Notes under the pieces: generated by a model
Told to the model about the DNA's origin: nothing
The model's input: only the letters and a program-made list of their open reading frames with translations
The model's database searches: none
Shown here: piece after piece, positions 8,313 through 17,138 of the stretch
Layout: every line of letters starts with the position of its first letter
How positions within the stretch are numbered: position 1 is the first letter of the stretch
Assembly: GCA_014138645.1 (NCBI GenBank)
Contig: JACJIB010000002.1
Coordinates: 730,395 to 794,394, forward strand
DNA: 64,000 nt
Source: Methylorubrum thiocyanatum
Lineage (GTDB): Bacteria; Pseudomonadota; Alphaproteobacteria; Rhizobiales; Beijerinckiaceae
Reading direction: 5' to 3'
Position numbers and translations under genes: made by a program

Positions 8313-9359
8313 TCAAACCCGGAGCCCGATCTGAGAGGATGAGCGGCGGGACGGGACGGCATCGGCCAGGATGCGGCTCGCGATGCGCGCGTCGGGACGG
8401 ACCCGTCGGCGGAGCAATCCGAACCAGAAGCAGACGGCGTAGAGATTCCAGGCCGACACGGCGTAGGCCGCGTACCGGATCGAACGCCATTTCAGTCCCA
8501 TCGCCACGAACGGGAAGGCGACGAGCGTCGCCAAAGCGACCGGCAACAGCCAGCCATGAATGAGAAACGGAGTGGCGAGGATCGTCAGCCACCACAGGTG
8601 CACGATCAGGCACAGGGTGAAGCCGTTGTTGTTACGGAACATTAAGGGAAAATGCGCCCGTCCGACCGATGCTCGGAAGACTTCGCCGGCCGCGAAGGCG
8701 GTCTTGTTCCTGAAGCGACGAAGGAGCAGGCGGAAATCACCGCCGGAATGGCCGTAATGATCGATCGCCGGTCGGTCGATCCGCGTCAGCGACCAGCCCG
8801 CCGCATGCAGCCGGGCTCCGAGATCGAGTTCCTCGCCCCCATGCAGGTTGCGATCGGTGAAGTAGCCCACGGCCTCGATCGCCTCGCGCCGATAGAGGCC
8901 GCCGCAATCGAGACGGCTCACCGAACCGGCCCGACGGTCCGGTTCGTCTCGGGCCTGCCGCGCCTCGAACTCGACGTTGCTGGTATCCTGTTCGAGGATC
9001 AGGCCGCCGACGCCGGCGACGCGCGGTTCGCGGGCCATGACCGCGAGCGCCGCTTCGAGGAAACCGCGGTGCAGGCGCATGTCCCCGTCGATGATGCAGA
9101 CGAAATCACCCCGGCTGTGCTGATAGCCGAGCTGCGCACCGATGCCGCAGGATCGTTCGGATGGCTGCTCCAGGGTGACGACGCGGATCGGATAGCGGCA
9201 CGCGATCTCCACGGTTCGGTCGGTGGATGCGCTGTCGGCCAGGATCACTTCGCCGTCGTAACCTTCGAGGGCCGCCAGCGCGCTCTCGATGGCGCCGGCG
9301 ATGTTGCGCTCTTCGTTGAGCGCCTTGATGATGATGCTGAGGGCGAGCGGTTCGGACAC
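8313..9359 (-). CDS. glycosyltransferase family 2 with C-terminal membrane anchor
   Basis: A 348-aa inverting GT-A enzyme. The N-terminus gives the nucleotide-sugar fold (SIIIKALNEERNI, then VILADSASTDRT). The metal-binding DxD is in IIDGDMRL and the likely acceptor-side acid in GGEELDLGARL. About 230-310 holds two or three hydrophobic segments (LWWLTILATPFLIHGWLLPV), so it acts at the inner face of the inner membrane. The start is GTG (9357-9359) with a weak AGGTG upstream. It follows the BioF2-type acetyltransferase by 91 bases and precedes the Wzz gene, consistent with one exopolysaccharide transcript. The sugar transferred is not predictable. Confidence 0.88.
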   Translation of the reverse strand: MSEPLALSIIIKALNEERNIAGAIESALAALEGYDGEVILADSASTDRTVEIACRYPIRVVTLEQPSERSCGIGAQLGYQHSRGDFVCIIDGDMRLHRGFLEAALAVMAREPRVAGVGGLILEQDTSNVEFEARQARDEPDRRAGSVSRLDCGGLYRREAIEAVGYFTDRNLHGGEELDLGARLHAAGWSLTRIDRPAIDHYGHSGGDFRLLLRRFRNKTAFAAGEVFRASVGRAHFPLMFRNNNGFTLCLIVHLWWLTILATPFLIHGWLLPVALATLVAFPFVAMGLKWRSIRYAAYAVSAWNLYAVCFWFGLLRRRVRPDARIASRILADAVPSRRSSSQIGLRV

Positions 9360-9450
9360 GATCGGATCACCTGTCGTCGCAACGGGACTGCGCCGGAATG
9401 AGGCACGGCGCCGCGGATCGAGGGGTCAGTGCACCCCCGGCGCCACACCG

Positions 9451-10716
9451 TTAGTCCCGTTTTGAGACGCGCTGAGCCAAGCGCATGCCCGAGCGAACGG
9501 CATCGCGCAGCCACGGCACAGTCTTCGCCCGTCCGCGAAGGTGCCAATAGGCCATAAACATCCGGCCGCGGAGCGAGTGCGGCGCGATCACCTCATGCAG
9601 GGGCAGGCTATGGTCCGACCAGTCTGTCTTGTAGCCCTCGTCGCCCACGGTCAAATCGAAGATTGCGACATCGTCACGCGCGATACACATCTCGACCGCA
9701 CTCTCCATCAAGAGCCGCGCGACGGAGAACTTGGCCCAATCTTGGTGATAGGCGGCGACGATGACGGCGAAGCGTCCGCGGAACACTGTTCCCCAGATGC
9801 CGGCGACGAGTTCCGACCCGACCCACAATCCGACGGGGACGACTCCTCCCTCCTCGAACGGCAGGCCCGCCAGGGTCGTGTAGAAGGCAAGCCGCTCCGG
9901 TGCCGCGAACGTGTCCATCTGGCCGGTGTCGCGCTGCCATTGCGACTTCTGCTCGATCACGAAGCGCGTCAGGGCGACCCGCTCCGCCGGATCCTGCGCG
10001 ACGGCGAACCGGACCGCGCCCTCCTTGGCCAGCCGACGGCGACGCTGGCTGTTCTTGTTGAAGAAGCTCGGGCTTCGGGTCGTGAAGTCCTTGAAGGTCG
10101 GGGGCAAGTTCGCGCCGTAGGCATCGATGACGTGCCGCGAACCCGCCAGTCCGGCGAACGGATTGGCGATCCCGTCGAAGACGAGAGGCATTCGCCGCAG
10201 GCGGACGAAATCGACCGGCGGCAACACGTCGAGGATCGCCGCCCAGAGCCGCTCGGCATCCCGGGGGCCGGGCGAGAACCCCGCGCCAAGGATCGGCATG
10301 TTGTAGTCGGTGAGATCTCCGCCCAGGAACTCGAGACTGCGTCCGTAGGCGTTCCGGCGTATCGCCAGCGGAAGCAGCATCAGCGTCTGTCCGGCCTCGC
10401 TCGAGACATGGACGATCTGATCGCTGAGCGGCTCCGACGTACCGGCCGTCCTGCGCCACGTGGCCAGCCACTCGAAGCATTGAAACACGGTGCAGGCGCC
10501 CGTTGCGGCGGTCTCGCGCCAGACGCTCTCGGCGGCGTCGACGCTCGGAAACACCGTCACCGTGGCGCCCGCCAGGGCCGGGTCGGACCAGGCGCCGGGG
10601 GCGCGCGCAAGTTGGACCGCCGGAAACGCGCTCCGGCAGCCGTTCTTCAAATCACGGTCATCCGCATCCGGGATTAGCGCGGCGCCCGATTTCGCTGTAT
10701 GTCCAGAAATCTGCAT
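9451..10716 (-). CDS. GNAT/FemAB-like (BioF2-type) acyltransferase of the exopolysaccharide locus
   Basis: About 421 aa with the double-GNAT architecture of the BioF2-like / CelD group common in alphaproteobacterial polysaccharide clusters. Landmarks are VFQCFEWLATWRRTA near the N-terminus, a basic stretch (NKNSQRRRRLAKEG) about mid-protein and the acyl-CoA fold around GVVPVGLWVGSELVAGIWG and ARLLMESAVEMCIARD. Family members are thought to acylate a glycan or lipid-linked sugar, or to act FemAB-like with aminoacyl donors; the donor here is unknown. ATG at 10716 is preferred, but the frame opens at 10755. It is divergent from the deacetylase block and distantly related in layout to the acyltransferase at 13259. 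Confidence 0.8.
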   Translation of the reverse strand: MQISGHTAKSGAALIPDADDRDLKNGCRSAFPAVQLARAPGAWSDPALAGATVTVFPSVDAAESVWRETAATGACTVFQCFEWLATWRRTAGTSEPLSDQIVHVSSEAGQTLMLLPLAIRRNAYGRSLEFLGGDLTDYNMPILGAGFSPGPRDAERLWAAILDVLPPVDFVRLRRMPLVFDGIANPFAGLAGSRHVIDAYGANLPPTFKDFTTRSPSFFNKNSQRRRRLAKEGAVRFAVAQDPAERVALTRFVIEQKSQWQRDTGQMDTFAAPERLAFYTTLAGLPFEEGGVVPVGLWVGSELVAGIWGTVFRGRFAVIVAAYHQDWAKFSVARLLMESAVEMCIARDDVAIFDLTVGDEGYKTDWSDHSLPLHEVIAPHSLRGRMFMAYWHLRGRAKTVPWLRDAVRSGMRLAQRVSKRD

Positions 10717-10932
10717 GAATGAAGGATTTTGCTCGCCGGGCGGACGTTGTAACAATCACGAGGTCGAATTTAGGCGTATCACTCCCGCGTTAATCCTTCT
10801 TTTCGGCATGCGACCCGATTCATGTCGATATCGTAATCATTCGGACAGCGATCTGTGCATGACGACCCCGCCCGCTCCGATGGCCCAGCCCGTCCTGGCG
10901 TTCCGGGTGGACGACGGAAACCGAACGGGTCG

Positions 10933-11982
10933 ATGCGGGCTGCGGTGAAGGCCGGCCTGACGCTCGCGGTCCACCGCAGCGGCCTCGCCTCGGCTCTGTC
11001 GCGGCGCTACGGCGGTGCGGGCACGATCTTCATGCTCCACAGCGTGGTGGAGAACGGGGCGTTCTATCCAGACCGCGGATTGCGCTGCCCGACAGCGCAG
11101 CTCGACGCCATCCTGACGATGCTTCGCCGTCGCGGCATCGCGCTGGTGAGCCTCGACGAGGCCGTATCGCGACTGCGCGACCCCAGGCCCGGACGCTTCG
11201 CCTCTTTCACCTTCGACGACGGCTTCGACGACAACCTTTCCCGCGCCCTTCCGGTCATGGAGCGCCACGGCGCGCCCTTCACGGTCTATGTCGCGACCGG
11301 CATGATCACGGGCGATCTGGACGCATGGTGGCTCGGCCTCGCGGCTTTGATCCGCTCTCGGGACGTGATCGCGCTGCCGGACGGCACGACCTTCGCCTGC
11401 AACGACGCGCCCTCCAAAGTCGCAGCCTTCGATGCGATCGAACGCGCGATCCATCGGCGCTACGAACTGCTTCCCGCAATCCGGGACATGATCGCCGCAG
11501 CCGGCCTCGACCTGCCGGGTCTGGTGCGGACCGAAGGGCTCACCCTCGAACGCTTGCGCCGCCTCGCCGAGCATCCCCTCGCGACGATCGGCGCCCATGG
11601 CACGACCCATATCAATCTCGCCCGGGCACCCGAGGATGTGGCGCGGGAAGAAATGGCGGCGAACCGCGCCTTCCTCGAAGCGGCGATCGGCCGACCGGTG
11701 CGCCACTTCGCCTATCCGTTCGGAAATGCCCGCGCCTGCGGATCCCGCGAGGAGCGTCTCGCTGAAGCCGTCGGCTTCGAGACAGCGGTAACCACGCGCC
11801 ACGGTGCGGTGTTTCCAGACCACCTCCACCACCTGTATGCCCTGCCGCGGGAATCGCTGTCCGTTCACGACACGCCGCACACGGTCGCGTGCAAGCTCAG
11901 CGGCTTCTATCGTGCTGTGTACAGCAGGCTTGGAGCTCCGGTCTCACATATGGGCAGCGACGCGGCGGGAGATCGGCCCTGA
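10933..11982 (+). CDS. polysaccharide deacetylase family protein (NodB/CE4)
   Basis: A 349-aa CE4-type enzyme. It has the metal/catalytic motif TFDDGFDDN (about residue 92), the second histidine motif GAHGTTHINL and a C-terminal NodB block. The family removes N- or O-acetyl groups from a glycan, here probably the exopolysaccharide or its lipid-linked unit. No clear signal peptide is visible, so a cytoplasmic or membrane-associated site is possible. The ATG at 10933 (MRAAVKAG) starts the conserved part; a GTG at 10855 would add 26 odd residues. Its TGA overlaps the ATG of the GH5 gene (TGATG at 11980-11984), so expression is coupled. Confidence 0.88.
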   Translation: MRAAVKAGLTLAVHRSGLASALSRRYGGAGTIFMLHSVVENGAFYPDRGLRCPTAQLDAILTMLRRRGIALVSLDEAVSRLRDPRPGRFASFTFDDGFDDNLSRALPVMERHGAPFTVYVATGMITGDLDAWWLGLAALIRSRDVIALPDGTTFACNDAPSKVAAFDAIERAIHRRYELLPAIRDMIAAAGLDLPGLVRTEGLTLERLRRLAEHPLATIGAHGTTHINLARAPEDVAREEMAANRAFLEAAIGRPVRHFAYPFGNARACGSREERLAEAVGFETAVTTRHGAVFPDHLHHLYALPRESLSVHDTPHTVACKLSGFYRAVYSRLGAPVSHMGSDAAGDRP

Positions 11983-13259
11983 TGCTTCGAATGGGACCGT
12001 CGCGCCGGTCCGCCGCGCGGCTGCTCATGGCTGCGCTGTGTCTGCCGCTGGCAACGCCGACCGTCGTCGCGACGGTCGCTGCCGCAGGGACGGTCCCGTT
12101 CCGACGCGGCATCGGCATCACGCACACGCTGGCCTGGGCCAATGTCGAGGGCGGACCTGAGTCCCGCTTCCGCTTTCCGCCTTTCTCCGGCCCGGATCGA
12201 GCGATGACGGCCGCCGAGATGCGCAATCTGCGGGAGGCCGGTTTGGATTTCGTGCGTCTCGGCGTCGATCCGGGTCCGTTCCTGCAATTCACCGGGCGCC
12301 AGCGCGACTGGATGGACCGGACGCTGAGCGACAGCGTGAAGCGCTTCCTCGATGCCGATCTCGGCGTCATCGTCGACATCCATCCCAGCGACCTTGCTCC
12401 CGACTACGTCGCCGACCGGCTGACCGAGGGGGTACGGGCGCCCCGCTTCCGCGCCTATCTGGAACTGGTCGCGCAGATGGCCGAACGGCTCGCGGCCCTG
12501 AGGTCGGATCGGGTCGCCCTCGAACTGTTCAACGAGCCGAGCCAAGCACCGGAGGTGTGGCAGCCGATGCTGGAAGCGGCCTACGCGGCGGCCCGGAAGC
12601 GAGCCCCGCGGCTGCCGCTCGTTCTCGGCGGCGGCGGGCAGAACGGCCTCGAAGGCCTGCTCAAGATGGATCTGCGGCCGTTCCTGCACGATCCCGCCGT
12701 GATCTACACCTTTCACGACTACGAGCCCTATCAATACACCCATCAGGGCGCTGCCGAGCATGCCGCAGCCGATCTCGTCGACGTCCCGTATCCCGCCTCG
12801 GCCCGCCCGCTGAGCGATACGCTCGCAGCGAGCCGCCGGGCCATCGCCGCCTCCGATCGCACGCCCGCGCAGAGAGCGGAGGCCGAGGCGGAAGCGACGC
12901 GGCATATCGATCACTACGCCCGCTTCGGTTTCGACCGGGCGGCCCTTAGCCGAAGCTTCGACGACATCGCGGATTGGGCACGCCGACACGGAATTGCACC
13001 GGGACGGATCCTGCTCGGCGAGTTCGGCGCACGGTTGACGCCCTTCAGTGGCGGAGCGGTGCAGCGGGCGGAGCGTCGGCGATACCTGCGCGACATGCGC
13101 GAGGTCGCCGAAGCGCACGGCTTCGCGTGGTCCGTCTTCGCCTACCGCGGATTGGGCGGGTTCGCCCTGGCGCGAAACGAGACGGGACCGGACCTCGATC
13201 CCCTCGTGACGGACGCGCTCGGCCTGCGGATGCCGGGCGAACAACGGAAGACCCGGTGA
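11982..13259 (+). CDS. glycoside hydrolase family 5 (cellulase-like), exported
   Basis: A 425-aa (beta/alpha)8 retaining glycosidase. The N-terminus carries a signal peptide (RSAARLLMAALCLPLATP, cleaved around residues 25-35). The acid/base glutamate is in LELFNEPSQ and the nucleophile in ILLGEFGAR, as in GH5. Inside an exopolysaccharide locus it probably trims or releases polymer in the periplasm and need not degrade external cellulose. Both ends use TGATG overlaps (11980-11984 with the deacetylase, 13257-13261 with the acyltransferase), so three enzymes are made from one coupled message. A longer frame from 11889 lacks signal character. Confidence 0.88.
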   Translation: MLRMGPSRRSAARLLMAALCLPLATPTVVATVAAAGTVPFRRGIGITHTLAWANVEGGPESRFRFPPFSGPDRAMTAAEMRNLREAGLDFVRLGVDPGPFLQFTGRQRDWMDRTLSDSVKRFLDADLGVIVDIHPSDLAPDYVADRLTEGVRAPRFRAYLELVAQMAERLAALRSDRVALELFNEPSQAPEVWQPMLEAAYAAARKRAPRLPLVLGGGGQNGLEGLLKMDLRPFLHDPAVIYTFHDYEPYQYTHQGAAEHAAADLVDVPYPASARPLSDTLAASRRAIAASDRTPAQRAEAEAEATRHIDHYARFGFDRAALSRSFDDIADWARRHGIAPGRILLGEFGARLTPFSGGAVQRAERRRYLRDMREVAEAHGFAWSVFAYRGLGGFALARNETGPDLDPLVTDALGLRMPGEQRKTR

Positions 13260-14449
13260 TGCTGACGGTGTCCGAGGCTGCCACCCGGGAATCCGTGACA
13301 GCGGAAGTCGTCCCGTTCGAGCAGGCAGCGCCGCACGCCGATGCATGGCGCGATCTGGCCGGCCGCGCGCTGGAACCCAACGTCTTCTACGGCCCGGAGA
13401 TGACCCTTGCCGGCCTGCGCCACCTTCCGGAGGGCCGGGGCGGACGGGTCGTCATGGCGTGGCGGGGCGCGGGCGCCACGCGACGGCTCGTCGGGATCCT
13501 GCCGGTCGTCGGGGTCGGGCGCCGCCACGGCGTGCCGCTGCCGGTCCGGCAGGCGGCGGGCTTCTACGGGACCGTCAGCACGCCTTTGATCGACGGCCAG
13601 GAGGCGGAGGAGACGCTGGCGGCAATGCTGGCCGCGCTCGGACGAGCCGGCATCTGCGGGCTGCTCCTTCCCTACCTCTACACCGACGGGCCGGTCGCCG
13701 CAGCCCTGAACCGTCTTGCCGGCGGGATCGGCCTGGAGCAGCGCCGCCTCTCCGGCTTCGAGCGCGCCTTCCTGCGCAGCCCCCTCGACGGGGCCACCTA
13801 TCTCCGCGGCGCCCTCGAGACCCGGCGACGCAAGGAGGCGGAGCGGCAGCGTCGGCGGCTGGCCGAGACCGGCGCCCTCGCCTTCCGGGTCGCCCGTGGA
13901 CCGGAGGCGGCTGCCGCCCTCGAGGCCTTCCTCGCCCTCGAAGCGGCCGGCTGGAAGGGCCGTGAGGGGACCGATCTGCGCAGCGCGCCGGGCGCGGCCC
14001 TCTTCGTGCGCGAGGCGACCGCGGCCCTCGCCCGGGCCGATGCGATCCGCGTCGCGCTGCTGACCCTCGACGAGCGGGTCATCGCCGCCGGCCTCGTGGC
14101 CGTCGCGGGCGACCGGGCCTTCTACATGAAGACGTGCTACGACGAGAGCCTGGGGCGGTTCTCGCCGGGTCTTCTGCTGACCCTCGACCTGACGGCGCAC
14201 CTGCTCGACGACCCGGCCATCGAAGGCGCCGACTCGATTGCCATCGCGGATCATCCGATGATCGATCGGGTGTGGACGGCGCGCGTCGCCGTCTCCAATC
14301 TGCTGCTCCAGACAACGCGAGACCGGGCCCTCTCCTTCCGCTTGCTGCGCGGTGCGGAGGATTTGCGCGAGCTTCTACGCGTCCGCAGCCGCCCTTTGCG
14401 GGATCGGTTCGAGGCCTGGCGGGCCGCGCGTAAGGTTAAGGCCAAATAA
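13259..14449 (+). CDS. second GNAT/FemAB-like (BioF2-type) acyltransferase
   Basis: A 396-aa protein of the same broad group as the minus-strand acyltransferase at 9451-10716. It has FEQAAPHADAWRDLAGRA at the N-terminus, a basic hinge (ETRRRKEAERQRRRLAE) and a GNAT half with RVALLTLDERVIAAGLVAV and YDESLGRFSPGLLLTLDL. It is translationally coupled to GH5 (TGATG). Two such enzymes in one locus suggest two acyl substitutions on the polymer, or one acylation and one aminoacyl-type transfer. The ATG at 13259 is fixed by the overlap. The substrate is unknown. Confidence 0.8.
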   Translation: MLTVSEAATRESVTAEVVPFEQAAPHADAWRDLAGRALEPNVFYGPEMTLAGLRHLPEGRGGRVVMAWRGAGATRRLVGILPVVGVGRRHGVPLPVRQAAGFYGTVSTPLIDGQEAEETLAAMLAALGRAGICGLLLPYLYTDGPVAAALNRLAGGIGLEQRRLSGFERAFLRSPLDGATYLRGALETRRRKEAERQRRRLAETGALAFRVARGPEAAAALEAFLALEAAGWKGREGTDLRSAPGAALFVREATAALARADAIRVALLTLDERVIAAGLVAVAGDRAFYMKTCYDESLGRFSPGLLLTLDLTAHLLDDPAIEGADSIAIADHPMIDRVWTARVAVSNLLLQTTRDRALSFRLLRGAEDLRELLRVRSRPLRDRFEAWRAARKVKAK

Positions 14450-14538
14450 GCAGTCTTCCGGCGCTGGATCGATCGCCTTCGCGGGCTACGATCCACTATT
14501 GTTGCGAACCACACGAGGCTGAGGAGGTCGGTGAAGTC

Positions 14539-15420
14539 ATGGCCAGTCTGATCAGCGTTTCCGCGCAGGACCGCGAAACGTTTCCGTCGGTCCCGTTCGG
14601 GATCAAGCACGCGCTGGCCGACGATCCGCTGCTGTCGCTCGACCGCCTCATCGACCTCGCGGCGCGCTTGCCGCGCCACAGCATCGAGTTCAACGGCGGC
14701 AACGTCGCGATCGATCAGAATCCCGATACGGTGCCGCTGGTCGAGATGGAGCCCACGGAGATCGTCCGGCGCATCCGCGAAGCGAATGCCTGGATGGTGC
14801 TCAAGCGCGTCGAACAGGTCCCGGCTTACGCCGACCTGCTGAAGGGCATCCTCGACGGCGTTGCGCGTGATATCGGCCATGCCGACGCGGCGGATGCCGG
14901 CTTCACCAACATCGAGGGCTTCATCTTCGTGTCGTCGCCCAACGCCACGACGCCGTTCCACGTCGATCCGGAAGACAACTTCTTCGTCCAGATCCATGGC
15001 GAGAAGTACTTCCACATCATCGACAACCGCGATGGCAGCATCGTCCCCGATGCGGTGATGGAATTCCGCCCCGGGGCTCACCGCAACCTGACCTACAAGC
15101 CGGAATTCGAGGATCGGGCCCGGGTGTTCACGATGAATGCCGGGGACGGATGTTTCGTGCCCTATCACTGGCCGCATTGGGTCCGGACCGGTTCGAGCTA
15201 CTCCATCTCGATGGCGGTCACGTGGAAATCCACCGCGGTGAAGCGCTCCAACCGCCTGCTCGCCGTGAATGCCATGCTGCGGCGCTATGGCCTGCCGCAA
15301 CCGGCGCCCGGCCGCCGTCCCACCTTCGATGCGGTCAAGATCGCGGCGATCACCGCCCTGCGTGCCCCGGTGGAGGAACTGCGCCGGCTGCGCAGCCGCG
15401 GGCTCTCAGCGGCCGAGTAA
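14539..15420 (+). CDS. cupin-like / JmjC-type oxygenase domain protein
   Basis: A 293-aa protein of the cupin_8/JmjC-like group. A jelly-roll metal site is suggested by FHVDPEDNFFVQI (HxD, about residue 140) and a distal histidine in PYHWPHWVRTG (about 208). Such proteins are Fe(II)/2-oxoglutarate hydroxylases or regulators, and they recur in exopolysaccharide loci of this bacterial group with unknown roles. A purine-rich GAGGAGG lies at about 14521, rather far from the ATG. It follows the acyltransferase by 89 bases and precedes the flippase on the same strand. Hydroxylation of a glycan or lipid carrier is speculative. Confidence 0.75.
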   Translation: MASLISVSAQDRETFPSVPFGIKHALADDPLLSLDRLIDLAARLPRHSIEFNGGNVAIDQNPDTVPLVEMEPTEIVRRIREANAWMVLKRVEQVPAYADLLKGILDGVARDIGHADAADAGFTNIEGFIFVSSPNATTPFHVDPEDNFFVQIHGEKYFHIIDNRDGSIVPDAVMEFRPGAHRNLTYKPEFEDRARVFTMNAGDGCFVPYHWPHWVRTGSSYSISMAVTWKSTAVKRSNRLLAVNAMLRRYGLPQPAPGRRPTFDAVKIAAITALRAPVEELRRLRSRGLSAAE

Positions 15421-15582
15421 GCGGGCACGAACGCATCGCCCCTCCGCTTCGCTGGCGGGGCGGGACCTGTGCCGGGGACGCTGCGGAATGCTCCACACAC
15501 CGTTTACGGTCCGCGCGCATTGCTCGAGAGCGGCCGCGGCGGCGGCCTTGCGCTGCGCGTGCAATCGGGTCCGGGTGATGGA

Positions 15583-17106
15583 ATGACGACAGTGCCTGCC
15601 GAGACCGCCCCGGCGAAAGAGGCCATGGCGGCGGCCGTCGACCGGCCGGACCTGCGTACGGGGGGCGTCATCGCCCGCCTGCTCGGCGGGGCCGGGATCG
15701 GCACCTACCTGCGCGTCGTCCTGTTCGGGTCTGGCGCCCGGATGTTCGGACTCGCCTCGCAGTTCGTTGTCCTGATCATGCTCGGCCGTGTGCTGTCGAA
15801 GACCGGTTTCGGCGAGATGATGATCGCCTTCGGCATCTATCGGCTCATCGGCACCGCGCTCGGCGTCGGCGGCTCGCTCGTTCTGCTCTATCACGTCTCG
15901 CGCCGCCCCGATGATCGGGCGGCGGAGGTGCGCCTGCATCGCTCCACCGCCCTCCTCGCGGGTACGATATCCGCCCTCATCGCGCTCGTCGGCGCGCTGG
16001 CCTCGGGATGGATCGCCGAGCTGCTCGACAAGCCCGGCCTCGCGCACTGGCTGGTGCTTCTCGCACCGTTCGCCGTGTTCAGCACGCTCCTCGTGGTGGC
16101 GACGGGCGCGCTGGAGGGGCGTTCCCGCGTCTCGGAATCGATCTTGATCGGTGAGGTCGCGCCATCGGCGGCACGGATCGTCCTGCTTCCAGCTGTAGCC
16201 CTCCTGGCGCTGCCCGAGAGTGCGGTGGCCCATGTCCTGACCGTGTCCGTGCTCGTGCCCTGGCTCTGGGCGTCGCGTCGGATCTGGTCGGGCGATGTCG
16301 CGGGACAGCGCCGCTGGACCCGCTGGGACGTCCAGTACGCCGCCAAGTTCGTCGGAGCGACGCTGTTCGCCAACCAGCTCGGGGCCATCGACCTCGTGGT
16401 GGCCGGTGCGCTTTTCCCGTCGAACGTGGTTGCCGACTATGCCGTCGCCTCGCGGATCGCTGCCCTCTACAGCTTCTTCCAGATCGTGCTGCTGAAGCGC
16501 TTCGCACCGCGTGCCGGCCAGCTTCTCGAGACCGGGGACGTGGCGGCCCTGCGCCGTGATACGGATCTGTGTCGCTCACTCACGATCGGGTTCACCGCGC
16601 TGACCATCGCCGGGATTCTCGTCGGTGCCCCGTTCGTCCTGCCCCTGTTCGGCGGCTTCGGAGGTGCGATGGGCTTTCTCGTCTGGCTCGCCCTGCCCTC
16701 CTTCGTCAGCGCGTTCTACGCGACGTCCGACCGCCTGCTGATCATCGCCGGAAAGGCCAACGTGCTTCTGGCGCTCACGGTGTCGTCGTTCCTCGTGCTG
16801 GCGACCACGCCTTTCGCCACCGCGTCCTGGCTCGGCCCGGTCGCGATCCCGGCCGCGATGATCCTGTCGGCGCTGGCCCTCAATCCCATCATCGCCGTGC
16901 GCGTGCGCGCCCTGTTCGGCATCGCGACGATCCGGTTCAGGGATGTGGGTGCCTTCGGCCTGGCCGGGCTCGCGGCCGGCTATCATGCCTATGCCGGCTC
17001 ACTCGTCTCGACGCTCGCCGTCTGCGCGACCTTCGCCGGCCTGGGGGCGGCCTATATCGCGGGGGTCGGCCGTCGCGGTCTGCGGGAGATCGCCGCCGGA
17101 GGCTGA
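15583..17106 (+). CDS. polysaccharide flippase (Wzx / MOP superfamily)
   Basis: A 507-aa membrane protein with about 12-14 hydrophobic segments. It starts near YLRVVLFGSGARMFGLASQF and contains the family's internal SILIGEVAPSAARI and NQLGAIDLVVAGALF regions. It should flip the lipid-linked repeat unit to the periplasm for the ligase/polymerase at 19615. The ATG at 15583 (MTTVPAET) was preferred to the frame opening at 15469. It ends 32 bases from the convergent GT4 gene, with a dyad in the gap. Confidence 0.88.
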   Translation: MTTVPAETAPAKEAMAAAVDRPDLRTGGVIARLLGGAGIGTYLRVVLFGSGARMFGLASQFVVLIMLGRVLSKTGFGEMMIAFGIYRLIGTALGVGGSLVLLYHVSRRPDDRAAEVRLHRSTALLAGTISALIALVGALASGWIAELLDKPGLAHWLVLLAPFAVFSTLLVVATGALEGRSRVSESILIGEVAPSAARIVLLPAVALLALPESAVAHVLTVSVLVPWLWASRRIWSGDVAGQRRWTRWDVQYAAKFVGATLFANQLGAIDLVVAGALFPSNVVADYAVASRIAALYSFFQIVLLKRFAPRAGQLLETGDVAALRRDTDLCRSLTIGFTALTIAGILVGAPFVLPLFGGFGGAMGFLVWLALPSFVSAFYATSDRLLIIAGKANVLLALTVSSFLVLATTPFATASWLGPVAIPAAMILSALALNPIIAVRVRALFGIATIRFRDVGAFGLAGLAAGYHAYAGSLVSTLAVCATFAGLGAAYIAGVGRRGLREIAAGG

Positions 17107-17110
17107 GCCG

Positions 17111-17138
17111 GGACGGAGCTCGGGCTGTCGAGCCGTCC
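17111..17138. terminator. dyad in the 32-bp gap between convergent flippase and GT4 genes
   Basis: GGACGG (17111-17116) pairs with CCGTCC (17133-17138), and an inner CTCG/CGAG pair sits inside with a small bulge. Its place between two convergent stops suggests a bidirectional terminator. No T-run is present. Confidence 0.45.
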
